Below, in pieces: positions 44,529 through 53,257 of a DNA stretch of 64,000 bases; within the stretch, counting starts at the first letter, position 1, and each line of letters starts with the position of its first letter. The translations under genes were made by a program, and so were the position numbers. The notes under the pieces are model-generated. The model worked only from the letters and a program-made list of their open reading frames with translations, had not been told where the DNA came from and searched no databases. The stretch covers positions 124,001 to 188,000 of the forward strand of contig NZ_PTXN01000005.1 in assembly GCF_012726345.1 (NCBI RefSeq). Reading direction: 5' to 3'. Source of the stretch: Marinomonas sp. UCMA 3892. Lineage in GTDB: Bacteria; Pseudomonadota; Gammaproteobacteria; Pseudomonadales; Marinomonadaceae.

Positions 44529-47105
44529 TTGAGTAATAAAAAAATTAACGATCCACACATGCAGCGAGAAGCGTCTAAGTACGATAACCCCGTACCAAGC
44601 CGTGAATTCATTCTAGAGTTTCTTGCCACCCAAAATAAAAGCATGGGTCATTTAGATTTATGCAAAGAGTTTTCGCTGACTGGCGAAGACGAAATCGAAG
44701 CCCTCCGTCGTCGTCTCATCGCTATGTGTCGAGACAATCAAATGACCAGCAACCAAAATGACGAATACTCGCCGATTTTAGAAAGTGACCTAATTGAAGG
44801 TTACGTTCAAGGCAATAAAGAAGGTCATGGTTTCTTGTTGCGTCAAAGTGATGACGATATTTTTCTATCTGCCCGTCAAATGCAGAACGTGATGGATGGC
44901 GATAAAGTAAAAGTACGTCTTTCTGGACGTAGTGTTAAAGGTCGCTTAGATGGTGTGGTTGTTGAAGTCATAGAGCGAAAGCACAGCCAATTGGTTGGCC
45001 GCTACTATGAAGAAAGCCGCACTGCTTTCGTTACACCAGAAAATCCACGTATCGCGCAAGACATTCTGATTACCACTGACTCTGGTTTAACACCAAAACA
45101 TGGTCAATATGTATTAGCAGAAATCGTGTCTTATGCCGAGCGCGGCAAACCAGCCCAAGGCTTGGTGAAAAAAATCCTTGGCGACTTTATGGCGCCAGGT
45201 GTGGAAATTGAAGTGGCGATGCATCGTTATGAAATTCCTAACGAGTGGCCAGCAGCGGTTGAAAAGCAAATTAAAAACTTCAGTACCGAAGTGGCGGAAG
45301 AAGATAAAGCTCACCGTGTTGATTTACGCGATACGCCATTTGTTACTATTGATGGTGAAGACGCGCGTGATTTTGATGATGCCGTATATTGTGAAAAAAC
45401 GCCGGGTGGCTGGAAGTTATTTGTTGCCATTGCTGATGTCTCTCATTATGTGAAAAAAGACACAGCGTTAGATGAAGAAGCTATCGTACGTGGTAACTCT
45501 GTCTATTTCCCTGGTCGCGTTATTCCTATGTTGCCGGAAGTATTGTCGAACGGCTTGTGTTCACTTAATCCAGACGTAGATCGTTTGGCGATGGTAGCCG
45601 AAGTATCCTTGACTACGAAAGGCAAGATGCGCGGCTTCAAGTTTTATGAAGGGATTATTCGTTCTCATGCTCGTTTAACCTACAGCAAAGTCGCTAAGAT
45701 GATCGATGACGAGCCAGAAGAGCAAGGTATTGAGCTGCGTGAGCGTTATGCGTCTATTGTGTCGCACATTGACGACTTAAAAGGTTTGTATCATGTATTA
45801 AAAGGCGCTCGTGATGAACGTGGTGCGATGGAGTTTGATACGATCGAAACCCGCATGGTATTCGACGAGAATTCTAAGATTGAACACATTATTCCGGTTG
45901 AACGTAATGACGCTCATAAACTGATTGAAGAATGTATGTTGTGTGCCAACGTGGCGGCGGCTGAATTGTTGATTAGTGCAGATTTACCTGCATTGTATCG
46001 TGTCCATGAAGGACCAAAAGACGATCGCTTGTTAACCTTACGTACTTACCTTGGTTTGCTGGGTTTAGAATTAACGGGTGGCACAAAACCTACCCCAGCA
46101 GATTACGCGGCATTGTCTGAAAGCATTAAAGAGCGTGCAGACGCTCGTAGTATTCAAACAATGATGCTGCGTTCTATGTCGCAGGCAGTATATCAAGCGG
46201 ATAACTTGGGCCACTTTGGTTTGAATTATGAAGCTTATACTCACTTTACGTCGCCAATTCGTCGTTACCCAGATTTGTTGGTTCATCGCGCGATTCGTTA
46301 TTTGATTCGTGGTGAAGGCCGCCCAACTGTGCGTCAGGCGCATCGTGTGGCAGGCAGCCCAGAACTAAAAGAACGTAAAATCTACGGTTACACCCATGCG
46401 GATATGGATGGTTTAGGGGATTCTTGTTCTTTGACTGAACGCCGCGCTGACGAAGCGACTCGTGATGTAGAAGCGTGGTTGAAATGCCAGTATGTTGAAC
46501 AGCACTTGGGCGAACCGTTTGACGGTGTTGTTACCGCAGTGACTTCATTTGGTTTGTTTGTTGAGCTGCAAGGTTTGTTTGTTGATGGTTTGGTGCATAT
46601 TTCAGGGCTTGGGCAAGATTATTTTGTTCATGACATGGAGCATCAGGCAATTATTGGTGAGCGAACTGGTCGAGTATTCCGCCTTGGCGATACGTTGAAA
46701 GTTCGAGTGTCTAATGTGAACTTGGAGCAACGCAAGATTGATTTGAGTTTGGATGAAAGTGCTGCGCGTCAACCACGTAAGAAAGTGGAGCGCAATGACA
46801 TGTCTGAACTTGAAATGCAATTAGCTCAGTTGCCGCCAATTGAATTGGGTGGTCGTCCTAAGCCGAAGTCTGCTGAAAAAATAGAAGGTGACAAGTCGAA
46901 AGACGCTAAGTCATCGAAAGATGGTAAAGAGTCGGATGGTAAGGCGAAGAAAAAACGTCGTTCGCCTGCGTCTAAGGGTAAACGTATCAGACAGAAAAAG
47001 TCGGGTACTGTTTCGGCAAATGGTAAGCCAACGGCAGCGGCTAAAAAACCAAAAAAGCCTAAGAAGCCCAAAAAGAGCAATGCTAAGCCAAAAGCAAAAG
47101 ACTGA
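44529..47105 (+). CDS. rnr: Ribonuclease R
   Basis: The TTG at 44529, with AAGGA ten bases upstream, starts MSNKKINDPHMQREASKYDN, close to the usual RNase R N-terminus; longer frames begin in the leader. The product is 858 residues: a helix-turn-helix region, cold-shock domains, the catalytic RNB domain with TIDGEDARDFDDAVYCEK (Mg-binding Asp residues) and HFTSPIRRYPDLLVHRAI, an S1 domain (GVVTAVTSFGLFVELQGLFVDGLVH), and a highly basic Lys-rich tail. It degrades structured RNA 3' to 5'. It is followed 88 bases later by rlmB, a common pairing. Confidence 0.95.
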   Translation: MSNKKINDPHMQREASKYDNPVPSREFILEFLATQNKSMGHLDLCKEFSLTGEDEIEALRRRLIAMCRDNQMTSNQNDEYSPILESDLIEGYVQGNKEGHGFLLRQSDDDIFLSARQMQNVMDGDKVKVRLSGRSVKGRLDGVVVEVIERKHSQLVGRYYEESRTAFVTPENPRIAQDILITTDSGLTPKHGQYVLAEIVSYAERGKPAQGLVKKILGDFMAPGVEIEVAMHRYEIPNEWPAAVEKQIKNFSTEVAEEDKAHRVDLRDTPFVTIDGEDARDFDDAVYCEKTPGGWKLFVAIADVSHYVKKDTALDEEAIVRGNSVYFPGRVIPMLPEVLSNGLCSLNPDVDRLAMVAEVSLTTKGKMRGFKFYEGIIRSHARLTYSKVAKMIDDEPEEQGIELRERYASIVSHIDDLKGLYHVLKGARDERGAMEFDTIETRMVFDENSKIEHIIPVERNDAHKLIEECMLCANVAAAELLISADLPALYRVHEGPKDDRLLTLRTYLGLLGLELTGGTKPTPADYAALSESIKERADARSIQTMMLRSMSQAVYQADNLGHFGLNYEAYTHFTSPIRRYPDLLVHRAIRYLIRGEGRPTVRQAHRVAGSPELKERKIYGYTHADMDGLGDSCSLTERRADEATRDVEAWLKCQYVEQHLGEPFDGVVTAVTSFGLFVELQGLFVDGLVHISGLGQDYFVHDMEHQAIIGERTGRVFRLGDTLKVRVSNVNLEQRKIDLSLDESAARQPRKKVERNDMSELEMQLAQLPPIELGGRPKPKSAEKIEGDKSKDAKSSKDGKESDGKAKKKRRSPASKGKRIRQKKSGTVSANGKPTAAAKKPKKPKKPKKSNAKPKAKD

Positions 47106-47193
47106 TCTGAAGTCTTGAAGCAAGCTTGCTAGATGAATAACTTTTTCGATGAGTAAAGGGGGGCGTATGCCCCCCAAATTAATAGAGTAGATA

Positions 47194-47961
47194 ATGTCAG
47201 ATTTAGAATGGATATACGGCATTCATGCCGTGGAAAATGCCTTAAACCAACAGCCAGAACGTATTAAAGAAGTACGTTTTCAAGAAGGCCGTGACGATAA
47301 GAAAACTCAGCGTTTAATGCAGCTTTGTAAAGCCAATAAAGTACGCCATAGCGTGGTCGCTCGCCGTGATCTTGATCAGTTATTTACGTCAAATAAAGAT
47401 CGTGTGGTTCACCAAGGCGTGGTTGCTTATACCGCGATGAGCAAAGCGGGTAACGAAGCCGACTTGCATACTTTGGTAGCTGGTTTAGATGAAACGCCGC
47501 TGATCATTATTTTGGATGGCGTGACCGATCCTCACAATCTAGGTGCTTGTTTACGAAGTGCCGATGCCGCTGGTGCCCATGCTGTTGTGATGCCTAAAGA
47601 TAATTCTGCTCCGCTAAATGCTACTGTAAGTAAAGTAGCTTGTGGTGCCGCTGAAAGCATTCCTGTGTACGCGGTGACAAACCTTGCTCGCACCATGAAG
47701 AAGTTGCAGGACCAAGGTGTGTGGATCTTTGGCACTGCTGGTGAAGCGACACAAACCATTTATGAGCAAGATTTAACCATTCCGACGGCCATTGTTATGG
47801 GCGCAGAAGGTGACGGTATGCGTCGCTTGACTCGTGAGCAATGTGATTATCTTGTGAAACTGCCTATGGCTGGTGTGGTTTCTAGTTTGAATGTGTCTGT
47901 AGCGACAGGTGTTTGTCTCTACGAAGTGGTGCGTCAGCGCGCTGTTAAGGCCAAAGGTTAA
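47194..47961 (+). CDS. rlmB: 23S rRNA (guanosine-2'-O-)-methyltransferase RlmB
   Basis: The 255-residue SpoU/TrmH-type enzyme has an N-terminal L30e-like RNA-binding domain starting WIYGIHAVENAL. Its SPOUT knot motifs are ILDGVTDPHNLGACLRSADAAG, IVMGAEGDGMRRLTREQCD, and LPMAGVVSSLNVSVATGVCLYEVVRQR. It methylates G2251 of 23S rRNA. It lies directly after rnr, as in many gammaproteobacteria. Confidence 0.95.
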   Translation: MSDLEWIYGIHAVENALNQQPERIKEVRFQEGRDDKKTQRLMQLCKANKVRHSVVARRDLDQLFTSNKDRVVHQGVVAYTAMSKAGNEADLHTLVAGLDETPLIIILDGVTDPHNLGACLRSADAAGAHAVVMPKDNSAPLNATVSKVACGAAESIPVYAVTNLARTMKKLQDQGVWIFGTAGEATQTIYEQDLTIPTAIVMGAEGDGMRRLTREQCDYLVKLPMAGVVSSLNVSVATGVCLYEVVRQRAVKAKG

Positions 47962-47974
47962 GGGGCATCAAGCC

Positions 47975-49036
47975 TTGTTTGAGCAGTTTAATATTCAAGC
48001 TCCTTCAGCTGATATTGCCGAAGAGTTGCAACGCAAAATAGATAACAAAACTAAGCCCTTAGGTGCCTTAGGCGAGTTGGAAGGCATTGCTTTTCAGCTG
48101 GGTAAGATTCAGCAAACGTTAACACCTGATACCTCAAAAGCTAAGATGATCATCTTTGCTGCTGATCATGGTGTTGTTGCTCAGGGCATTAGTTTATTTC
48201 CTCAAGAAGTCACACCGCAAATGGTGATGAACTTCTTGATGGGTGGTGCCGCCGTGAGTGTTTTTTGTGAGCAACATAATGTGCCGCTGCGAATTGTTGA
48301 TGTGGGAGTGAATGCAGAACTCGCTGCTCATCCTTTATTAGGTGCGCGCAAAGTAGCATTTTCATCTCAGGACTTTAGTCAACAAGCCGCAATGACGACA
48401 CAGCAACTTGAACAAGCGATTCAAGCGGGTGTTGACGAAGCCAATTTTGCTATTGATGATGGCGTGAACTTGTTGATGTTTGGTGAAATGGGCATTGGCA
48501 ATACCTGTGTATCTTCTTGCATGATGACTGCGTTAATTGGTGTGAGCGCTGCCGACAGTGCTGGACGCGGAACAGGATTGGATCAGGCTGGTGTTTCTCA
48601 TAAAGCTCAGGTGATTGAGCAATCATTAAAACGTGCCGAGCAAGAAACCGGACAGCCAATGGCAAATTGGAGCGCCCAAACCCTTGCTGAGCAGGTAGGG
48701 GGCTTTGAAATTTTGGCGATGGCAGGTGCGATGTTGCAGTCTGCACAGCGCCAGACGGCCTTCGTGGTGGATGGTTTTATCTGTTCAGTGGCTTTGCTGT
48801 TTGCACAAAAAGTTGCCCCGAATGTGCGTGAATATGCGATTTTTGCTCATCAATCAAATGAAAAAGCTCATAAGTTGCTACTTGATCATTTAAATGCGGA
48901 ACCTATTTTGTCTTTGGACCTGCGTTTGGGCGAAGGTTCTGGTGCTATTTTAGCTTATCCATTAATCAACAGTGCGTGTCTGTTTTTGAATAAGATGGCG
49001 AGCTTTGAAAGTGCTGGTGTGAGTGATTCTAAATAG
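47975..49036 (+). CDS. cobT: Nicotinate-nucleotide--dimethylbenzimidazole phosphoribosyltransferase
   Basis: I place the start at TTG 47975, 13 bases after rlmB with AAGGGG upstream; an earlier frame would overlap rlmB. The 353-residue product has KTKPLGALGELE, IFAADHGVVAQGIS, GEMGIGNT and the catalytic Glu in RLGEGSGA. It activates dimethylbenzimidazole to alpha-ribazole phosphate for the lower loop of cobalamin. It opens a cobT-cobS-cobC cluster. Confidence 0.92.
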   Translation: MFEQFNIQAPSADIAEELQRKIDNKTKPLGALGELEGIAFQLGKIQQTLTPDTSKAKMIIFAADHGVVAQGISLFPQEVTPQMVMNFLMGGAAVSVFCEQHNVPLRIVDVGVNAELAAHPLLGARKVAFSSQDFSQQAAMTTQQLEQAIQAGVDEANFAIDDGVNLLMFGEMGIGNTCVSSCMMTALIGVSAADSAGRGTGLDQAGVSHKAQVIEQSLKRAEQETGQPMANWSAQTLAEQVGGFEILAMAGAMLQSAQRQTAFVVDGFICSVALLFAQKVAPNVREYAIFAHQSNEKAHKLLLDHLNAEPILSLDLRLGEGSGAILAYPLINSACLFLNKMASFESAGVSDSK

Positions 49037-49079
49037 CTTTCGATTTGCCAATAGAAATAACTAGACAAGCAGAAATAGA

Positions 49080-49865
49080 ATGAAAGGCATGATTATCGGC
49101 ACTTATTGGCAAGGTTTTAAACGTAGCCTTGCCACTTATACTCGAATCCCTTTGAAGGTGGATTGGAGTGATGAGATAGAGCACATCCCCGCGGTGTGCT
49201 TTTTGCCATGGATTGGTTTGGTGGTGGGCTTATTGAGTGCTTGGCCATTATGGTTTGATTGGTCGACCTCTTTGCAAGCGTTGGTGATGTTGTTGAGTGC
49301 TGTGTTATTAACCGGTGGATTTCATGAAGATGGTATGATGGACAGTTGCGATGGTTTGGTTGGCGGCTGGAATAAAGAGCAACGCTTGTCGATCATGAAA
49401 GATTCGCGCATTGGCAGTTATGCTGCCTTGTCTATTTGGTTTTCTTTGACACTCAAATGGTTATTGTTGAGTGAATTATTGCAGGTGATTCCAGACTCGT
49501 TTCTAGGTTTTGTTTATACCTTAAGTGGTTGGTGTGTTGTGCATATTGTTGCGAGATTCATACCTCTGGTTTTAATGAATACGCTTGATTATGTGACCAT
49601 GGGACAAAGCAAAGCATCTAGTATGATTGCTAAGTTGAATCCTAGTCAGTGGTTAGTGGCATTGGCGCCATGTTTGCTGGTTGGTGTGTTGGCGTTTAAT
49701 TTGTTCGATTTGATCCTCACCTTTATTTTGGCCGCCGTTTTAGTTTTTTTGATACGCCTTTATTTACGTAAAAAAATTGATGGTTTTAATGGTGATACCT
49801 TAGGAGCGAGCGAGCAGATAGGTGAAATATTGGTTGTTATGTGTCTGTTGGTATCTTATTCATGA
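49080..49865 (+). CDS. cobS: Adenosylcobinamide-GDP ribazoletransferase (cobalamin synthase)
   Basis: The 261-residue polytopic membrane protein carries the CobS signature GGFHEDGMMDSCDGLVGG and KDSRIGSYA. It joins alpha-ribazole (or its phosphate) to adenosylcobinamide-GDP, the last assembly step of the cofactor, in the inner membrane. It starts 43 bases after cobT, and its stop overlaps the cobC start as ATGA. Confidence 0.93.
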   Translation: MKGMIIGTYWQGFKRSLATYTRIPLKVDWSDEIEHIPAVCFLPWIGLVVGLLSAWPLWFDWSTSLQALVMLLSAVLLTGGFHEDGMMDSCDGLVGGWNKEQRLSIMKDSRIGSYAALSIWFSLTLKWLLLSELLQVIPDSFLGFVYTLSGWCVVHIVARFIPLVLMNTLDYVTMGQSKASSMIAKLNPSQWLVALAPCLLVGVLAFNLFDLILTFILAAVLVFLIRLYLRKKIDGFNGDTLGASEQIGEILVVMCLLVSYS

Positions 49866-50455
49866 AGCTTTATTTGATTCGACATCCAAGGCCAGAGGTT
49901 AAAAAAGGTCTTTGTTACGGGGATATGGATGTACCACTTGCCGAAGGTTGGGAGGAGGGAGCACAAGCATTAAAAAATGCTCTATCGATCGAATTTGATG
50001 GCGAGTCGAACGTATGTTTTCATAGCCCGTTAAGCCGAGCAGCACGATTAGCTGAACATATCGGTGATGGCAAATCACAAGTTGTTGATGCGCTAAAAGA
50101 GTTAGACTTTGGTGATTGGGAAGGGTTGTGTTGGCAAGATATTCCAAAGCAAGAAATAGATCTGTGGGCTGACGACATTGTGCGCTCAGCACCTTATAAT
50201 GGTGAGTCTCTACAAGTTGTAGCAGATCGTGTTTGGCAATGGTGGCTTTCTGTGAAAGATATGCCGATGGAGAATTGCGTATTGGTTGCCCATTCTGGTG
50301 TTATCAAGGTATTTGTCAGCATGCTCTGTCAGTGGCCTTTGGATCAATGTCACCGAATAGATGTGGGTTTCAGTAGTTTGACGGAGTTTTCCATTCAGGA
50401 AGATTTTGTCATGCTAAAGCGTTTGGGTGCTGGTGATTGGGTATCTATTCAGTAG
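49862..50455 (+). CDS. cobC: Alpha-ribazole phosphatase / histidine phosphatase
   Basis: The ATG overlaps the cobS stop by four bases. The 197-residue product has the phosphoglycerate-mutase-type motif LIRHPRPEV with the catalytic His, and a second His in VLVAHSGVIKV. It removes phosphate from alpha-ribazole phosphate or cobalamin phosphate. The cobTSC position supports this over other histidine phosphatases. Confidence 0.88.
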   Translation: MKLYLIRHPRPEVKKGLCYGDMDVPLAEGWEEGAQALKNALSIEFDGESNVCFHSPLSRAARLAEHIGDGKSQVVDALKELDFGDWEGLCWQDIPKQEIDLWADDIVRSAPYNGESLQVVADRVWQWWLSVKDMPMENCVLVAHSGVIKVFVSMLCQWPLDQCHRIDVGFSSLTEFSIQEDFVMLKRLGAGDWVSIQ

Positions 50456-50524
50456 CGAGTACCTTTTAATGTTGGGCTTGGTATTCGCTAGGTCTTCTTA
50501 AGTTCGATTGAGAATCAATAAAAA

Positions 50525-51139
50525 ATGTTGCTATATCTTTTGGGTATGTTTGGGATTGCTGCGTTTGCAATCACAGGGGTTATTTCGTCTGCTAAAAAAG
50601 ACATGGATCTTTTTAGTGTCGTGTTTCTTGGTATGGTTACGTCATTGGGAGGCGGAACTATCCGAGACACTATTTTATCCGTGGAAACAGTTTATTGGGT
50701 AAAAGACACATCTTATCTGTGGGTAGCGTTTTTATTTTCGGCGTTGGCATTTTTTACTGTACGCTTTATTGAAGATAGACAAACGGTTTTTCATTATGCA
50801 GACTCATTTGGTTTGGCTTTGTTTACAGTTGTAGCGACAGAAAAGGTGTTGAGTTTAGGTTTTCCGCCAACCATTGCTATTACTATGGGGATTATTACCG
50901 GTGTGGCTGGTGGTGTTATTCGCGATATTTTGAGCTATCGTCCTCCCTTGGTTTTAGGGCGAGAGTTTTACGCAACTCCAGCATTTTTAGGTGCCTTGTT
51001 ATTGGTGCTACTTGAAAAAAACGTCCCGACACATGAGTTTAACTCGATTTACGCTGTGGCTTTAGTCTTTATACTAAGGGTGTTTGCGATACATAAAGAT
51101 TTGTATTACCCAAGTTGGTTGTTGTACAAGAAAAAGTAG
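50525..51139 (+). CDS. TRIC-type cation channel / UPF0126 membrane protein
   Basis: A 204-residue protein with seven membrane helices made of two related halves, each carrying a glycine-rich kink: SLGGGTIRDTIL and GVAGGVIRDILSYRPP. This duplicated G-G-G/V-x-IRD pattern marks the bacterial relatives of trimeric intracellular cation channels (YicG/YadS group), which conduct monovalent cations. It lies between cobC and cobO, but no direct role in cobalamin synthesis is known. Confidence 0.86.
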   Translation: MLLYLLGMFGIAAFAITGVISSAKKDMDLFSVVFLGMVTSLGGGTIRDTILSVETVYWVKDTSYLWVAFLFSALAFFTVRFIEDRQTVFHYADSFGLALFTVVATEKVLSLGFPPTIAITMGIITGVAGGVIRDILSYRPPLVLGREFYATPAFLGALLLVLLEKNVPTHEFNSIYAVALVFILRVFAIHKDLYYPSWLLYKKK

Positions 51140-51178
51140 TACAAGAAAAAATACAAGATGACATCAAAGAGACAAATT

Positions 51179-51802
51179 ATGACGGATCTTTCTCCAGAGC
51201 AAAATGCAGAACAAGCAGAAAAGAACGAAGCGCGCTTGTTGAAGAAGAAGGCGGTTGTTGACGAGCGTATCGCTGCTGCGACGCAAGAACGTGGTGTCAC
51301 CATCTTGCTAACCGGAAATGGCAAGGGCAAAAGCTCTAGCGCTTTTGGCACCATGGCTCGTGCTTTAGGGCATGGGCAAAAATGTGCGGTGATTCAGTTT
51401 ATAAAAGGGCGTAAGGCTACCGGGGAACAATTGTTTTTTGGTTCTCATCCATTAGTCGATTTTCACGTTATGGGACATGGCTTTACGTGGGAAACACGTA
51501 ATCCAGAGTTGGAAAAAGAAGCCGCAGAACAAGCGTGGGCCTTGGCTAAGAGTGTTTTGTCTGATCCCAGTGTACATTTTGTCTTGTTGGATGAAATTAC
51601 CTACATGTATAAATACGGCTATTTAAACGAAGACGATTTGATTACCACATTAGCAGCGCGTCCAGCTCACCAAAACGTCATGATGACAGGTCGTACAGCG
51701 CCACGTGTCTTGTTAGACAGTGTTGATACGCACAGTAAAATTGGCAATGAACGTCACGCGTTTGCAAATGGTGTAAAAGCTCAAGTCGGAATCGAATGGT
51801 AG
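51179..51802 (+). CDS. cobO: Corrinoid adenosyltransferase
   Basis: The ATG at 51179 is preceded by AAAGAG at a good spacing; an ATG 21 bases earlier is possible. The 207-residue product has the Walker A TGNGKGKSSSAFG, VIQFIKGR, HVMGHGFTWET, and FVLLDEITYMYKYGY, as in CobO/BtuR. It adenosylates cob(I)yrinic acid derivatives and also salvaged corrinoids. It closes the cobalamin gene cluster and has a strong terminator overlapping its stop codon. Confidence 0.94.
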   Translation: MTDLSPEQNAEQAEKNEARLLKKKAVVDERIAAATQERGVTILLTGNGKGKSSSAFGTMARALGHGQKCAVIQFIKGRKATGEQLFFGSHPLVDFHVMGHGFTWETRNPELEKEAAEQAWALAKSVLSDPSVHFVLLDEITYMYKYGYLNEDDLITTLAARPAHQNVMMTGRTAPRVLLDSVDTHSKIGNERHAFANGVKAQVGIEW

Positions 51803-51824
51803 TTCGCATCGCGAGCTACTTTTT
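51799..51824 (+). terminator. Terminator after cobO
   Basis: A 9-bp stem GTAGTTCGC / GCGAGCTAC (one T-G pair) with loop ATC and five T. The stem includes the cobO stop codon. Confidence 0.88.
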
Positions 51825-51961
51825 CTGATTCATTTTATTTCCCTCTCTTTAACTATCCTTTCTATCTACTGCTTTGATCCAAGCGGATTCTTCATAATGT
51901 AAAAAATACATAAAAATGAGATTTATTCTCAAATTATCTGGATTTTTCTAAATTCTTACGT

Positions 51962-51980
51962 GATAATGATTCTCATTAAG
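51962..51980 (+). promoter_or_regulatory. Fur box upstream of the Ni-SOD operon
   Basis: GATAATGATTCTCATTAAG matches the 19-bp Fur consensus at 15 positions. It lies 37 bases before the first gene's start, so iron-loaded Fur would repress the operon. This fits the logic of using nickel SOD when iron is scarce. Confidence 0.8.
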
Positions 51981-52016
51981 TTTTATTTGGCATCATGACA
52001 TATCGTGGAGAAAACA

Positions 52017-52460
52017 ATGCAAGACTGGGAGCGTTTAACGAGACAAGCTAATCGAGCTTATTCAAACCATGCTTTTACTGATGCTGTCGATTTAAATCGA
52101 CAAGCATTGATGCAAGCTGAGCGTTCATTCGATGAAGATTTCTATCGAGATGCTGAATCTGCTGTGGCGGCCGCAGCTGTGAGTTTTTTGAATATTGCCG
52201 AATCTTATACCGCTCTGGGTGACTTTATTTCTGCCAATACTCAATTTGAAAGCGCGGTAAATTTCTTACAAACCATTATTGCCCGACCTGATATGGATGA
52301 TGAACAGCGTGATCTCATTATGAGAACGGCAACTCATATTCGTTTTGAGTGGGATTTGTTTACTCAAAGTTATAACAAAGAGATGTCTGCGCAAAGTAGA
52401 GTCTTGATGCAGTCTTTGTCTAACGTGGTGGCTATGCCTGCTTCTATGATTCACCATTAA
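52017..52460 (+). CDS. TPR-like soluble protein, first gene of the Ni-SOD operon
   Basis: The ATG at 52017 follows GGAG at a 6-base spacing, giving 147 residues. The sequence is all-helical and shows two TPR-like pairs: LTRQANRAYSNHAFTDAVDLNRQALMQAE, and VSFLNIAESYTALGDFISANTQFESAVNFLQ. There is no signal peptide or catalytic motif. It has the first place behind a Fur box and precedes a His-rich membrane protein, sodN and sodX, so it may help Ni-SOD maturation or respond to the same stress. The function is not established. Confidence 0.75.
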   Translation: MQDWERLTRQANRAYSNHAFTDAVDLNRQALMQAERSFDEDFYRDAESAVAAAAVSFLNIAESYTALGDFISANTQFESAVNFLQTIIARPDMDDEQRDLIMRTATHIRFEWDLFTQSYNKEMSAQSRVLMQSLSNVVAMPASMIHH

Positions 52461-52490
52461 TTTTCAGTTATTAAAGCAAGGAGTGATGAT

Positions 52491-52712
52491 ATGAAATTGA
52501 TTATTGCAGCTATGTTGTCAGGTACTTTGCTTTTTATAAGTCAAATTGTACGGGCGCATCCTGGCCATGATCATACTCACTGGTCGAGTGAGTTAATTCA
52601 TACGCTAACGATATTTGCAGTGGGGGGAATTATTGTCGGTGGTTTTGTTTATAAGCAATTACTACGTCGTTGCAAACAACTTGAGAAAGAGGATATTGGT
52701 CATGATGCATAG
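52491..52712 (+). CDS. Small His-rich exported membrane protein in the Ni-SOD operon
   Basis: The 73-residue product has a signal peptide (about 1-22, IVRA) after which the mature chain would start HPGHDHTHW, a likely metal-binding tag. One membrane helix follows (about 38-56), then a basic, charged tail ending GHDA. AAGGAG precedes the ATG. The HPGHDH motif resembles the N-terminus of HupE/UreJ-type nickel permeases, though the protein is far too short to be one. A nickel-handling role is plausible from its place before sodN but is inference. Confidence 0.72.
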   Translation: MKLIIAAMLSGTLLFISQIVRAHPGHDHTHWSSELIHTLTIFAVGGIIVGGFVYKQLLRRCKQLEKEDIGHDA

Positions 52713-53217
52713 TGTGATAAAAACATTAGATAAAGTGATCGGATTTAAAACCGCACAGGCCCATTGTGATATTCCGTGTAAAATTTATGATCCTTCTGCT
52801 GCTCAATTAGCGGCGCTGAGCTGTGTTCGTCTTATGGACCTAATTAAAGAAGTAGAGGAAAAAGCGTCTTTAGGTGTGGCTGATTTTGCCCAGATCTCTC
52901 GTTTGGTAAGCGAAAAAGAGTCAGCTTGTGCAGAAGTGAAAGAAGCTGTTCGAATTATTTGGGGAGATTATTTTAAAGCGCCGCAATTTGAGCAAGTTCC
53001 TAATGTCCATGACTTAGTTCATTCCATCATGTTGCAAGCTTCAAAGTGCAAACAGGGAATTGATCGCGTAGAAGGGGAGAAGTTGGTTACTTTGGTGAAT
53101 AACTTTGCAGAAGCCTTTTGGTTTACGAAAGACGTTCTAACTTATCGAGCACCTTGTCCTTATCCACCTATGTTAGATGTGATTTATCCAGATTTGAAAA
53201 TTAAAAACCGCGCTTGA
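52702..53217 (+). CDS. sodN: Nickel superoxide dismutase precursor
   Basis: The start at 52702 overlaps the preceding gene and has AGAGGA upstream; 171 residues. A short leader (about 20 residues, ending FKTAQA) precedes HCDIPCKIYDP, the nickel hook of SodN, with His1, Cys2 and Cys6 as ligands after cleavage. The body carries WGDYFKAPQFEQVP, VHDLVHSIMLQASKCKQGID and FAEAFWFTK, matching the four-helix Ni-SOD fold. It converts superoxide to hydrogen peroxide and oxygen. The leader must be removed by the protease encoded next. Extra cysteines occur in the body (for example LSCVRL, ESACAE and SKCKQ), which is notable. Confidence 0.93.
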   Translation: MMHSVIKTLDKVIGFKTAQAHCDIPCKIYDPSAAQLAALSCVRLMDLIKEVEEKASLGVADFAQISRLVSEKESACAEVKEAVRIIWGDYFKAPQFEQVPNVHDLVHSIMLQASKCKQGIDRVEGEKLVTLVNNFAEAFWFTKDVLTYRAPCPYPPMLDVIYPDLKIKNRA

Positions 53218-53257
53218 AAAAATTAATCTAATAAAGAAATTGCATAAGGGAGGGATC

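Noticed and set aside
46826-47222. Minus-strand ORFs opposite the 3' end of rnr
   Set aside because: They are mirror frames of the Lys-rich tail of RNase R.
47962-47975. Cobalamin riboswitch before cobT
   Set aside because: Only 13 bases separate rlmB from cobT, and no B12-box-like structure is seen upstream; any riboswitch would have to lie elsewhere.
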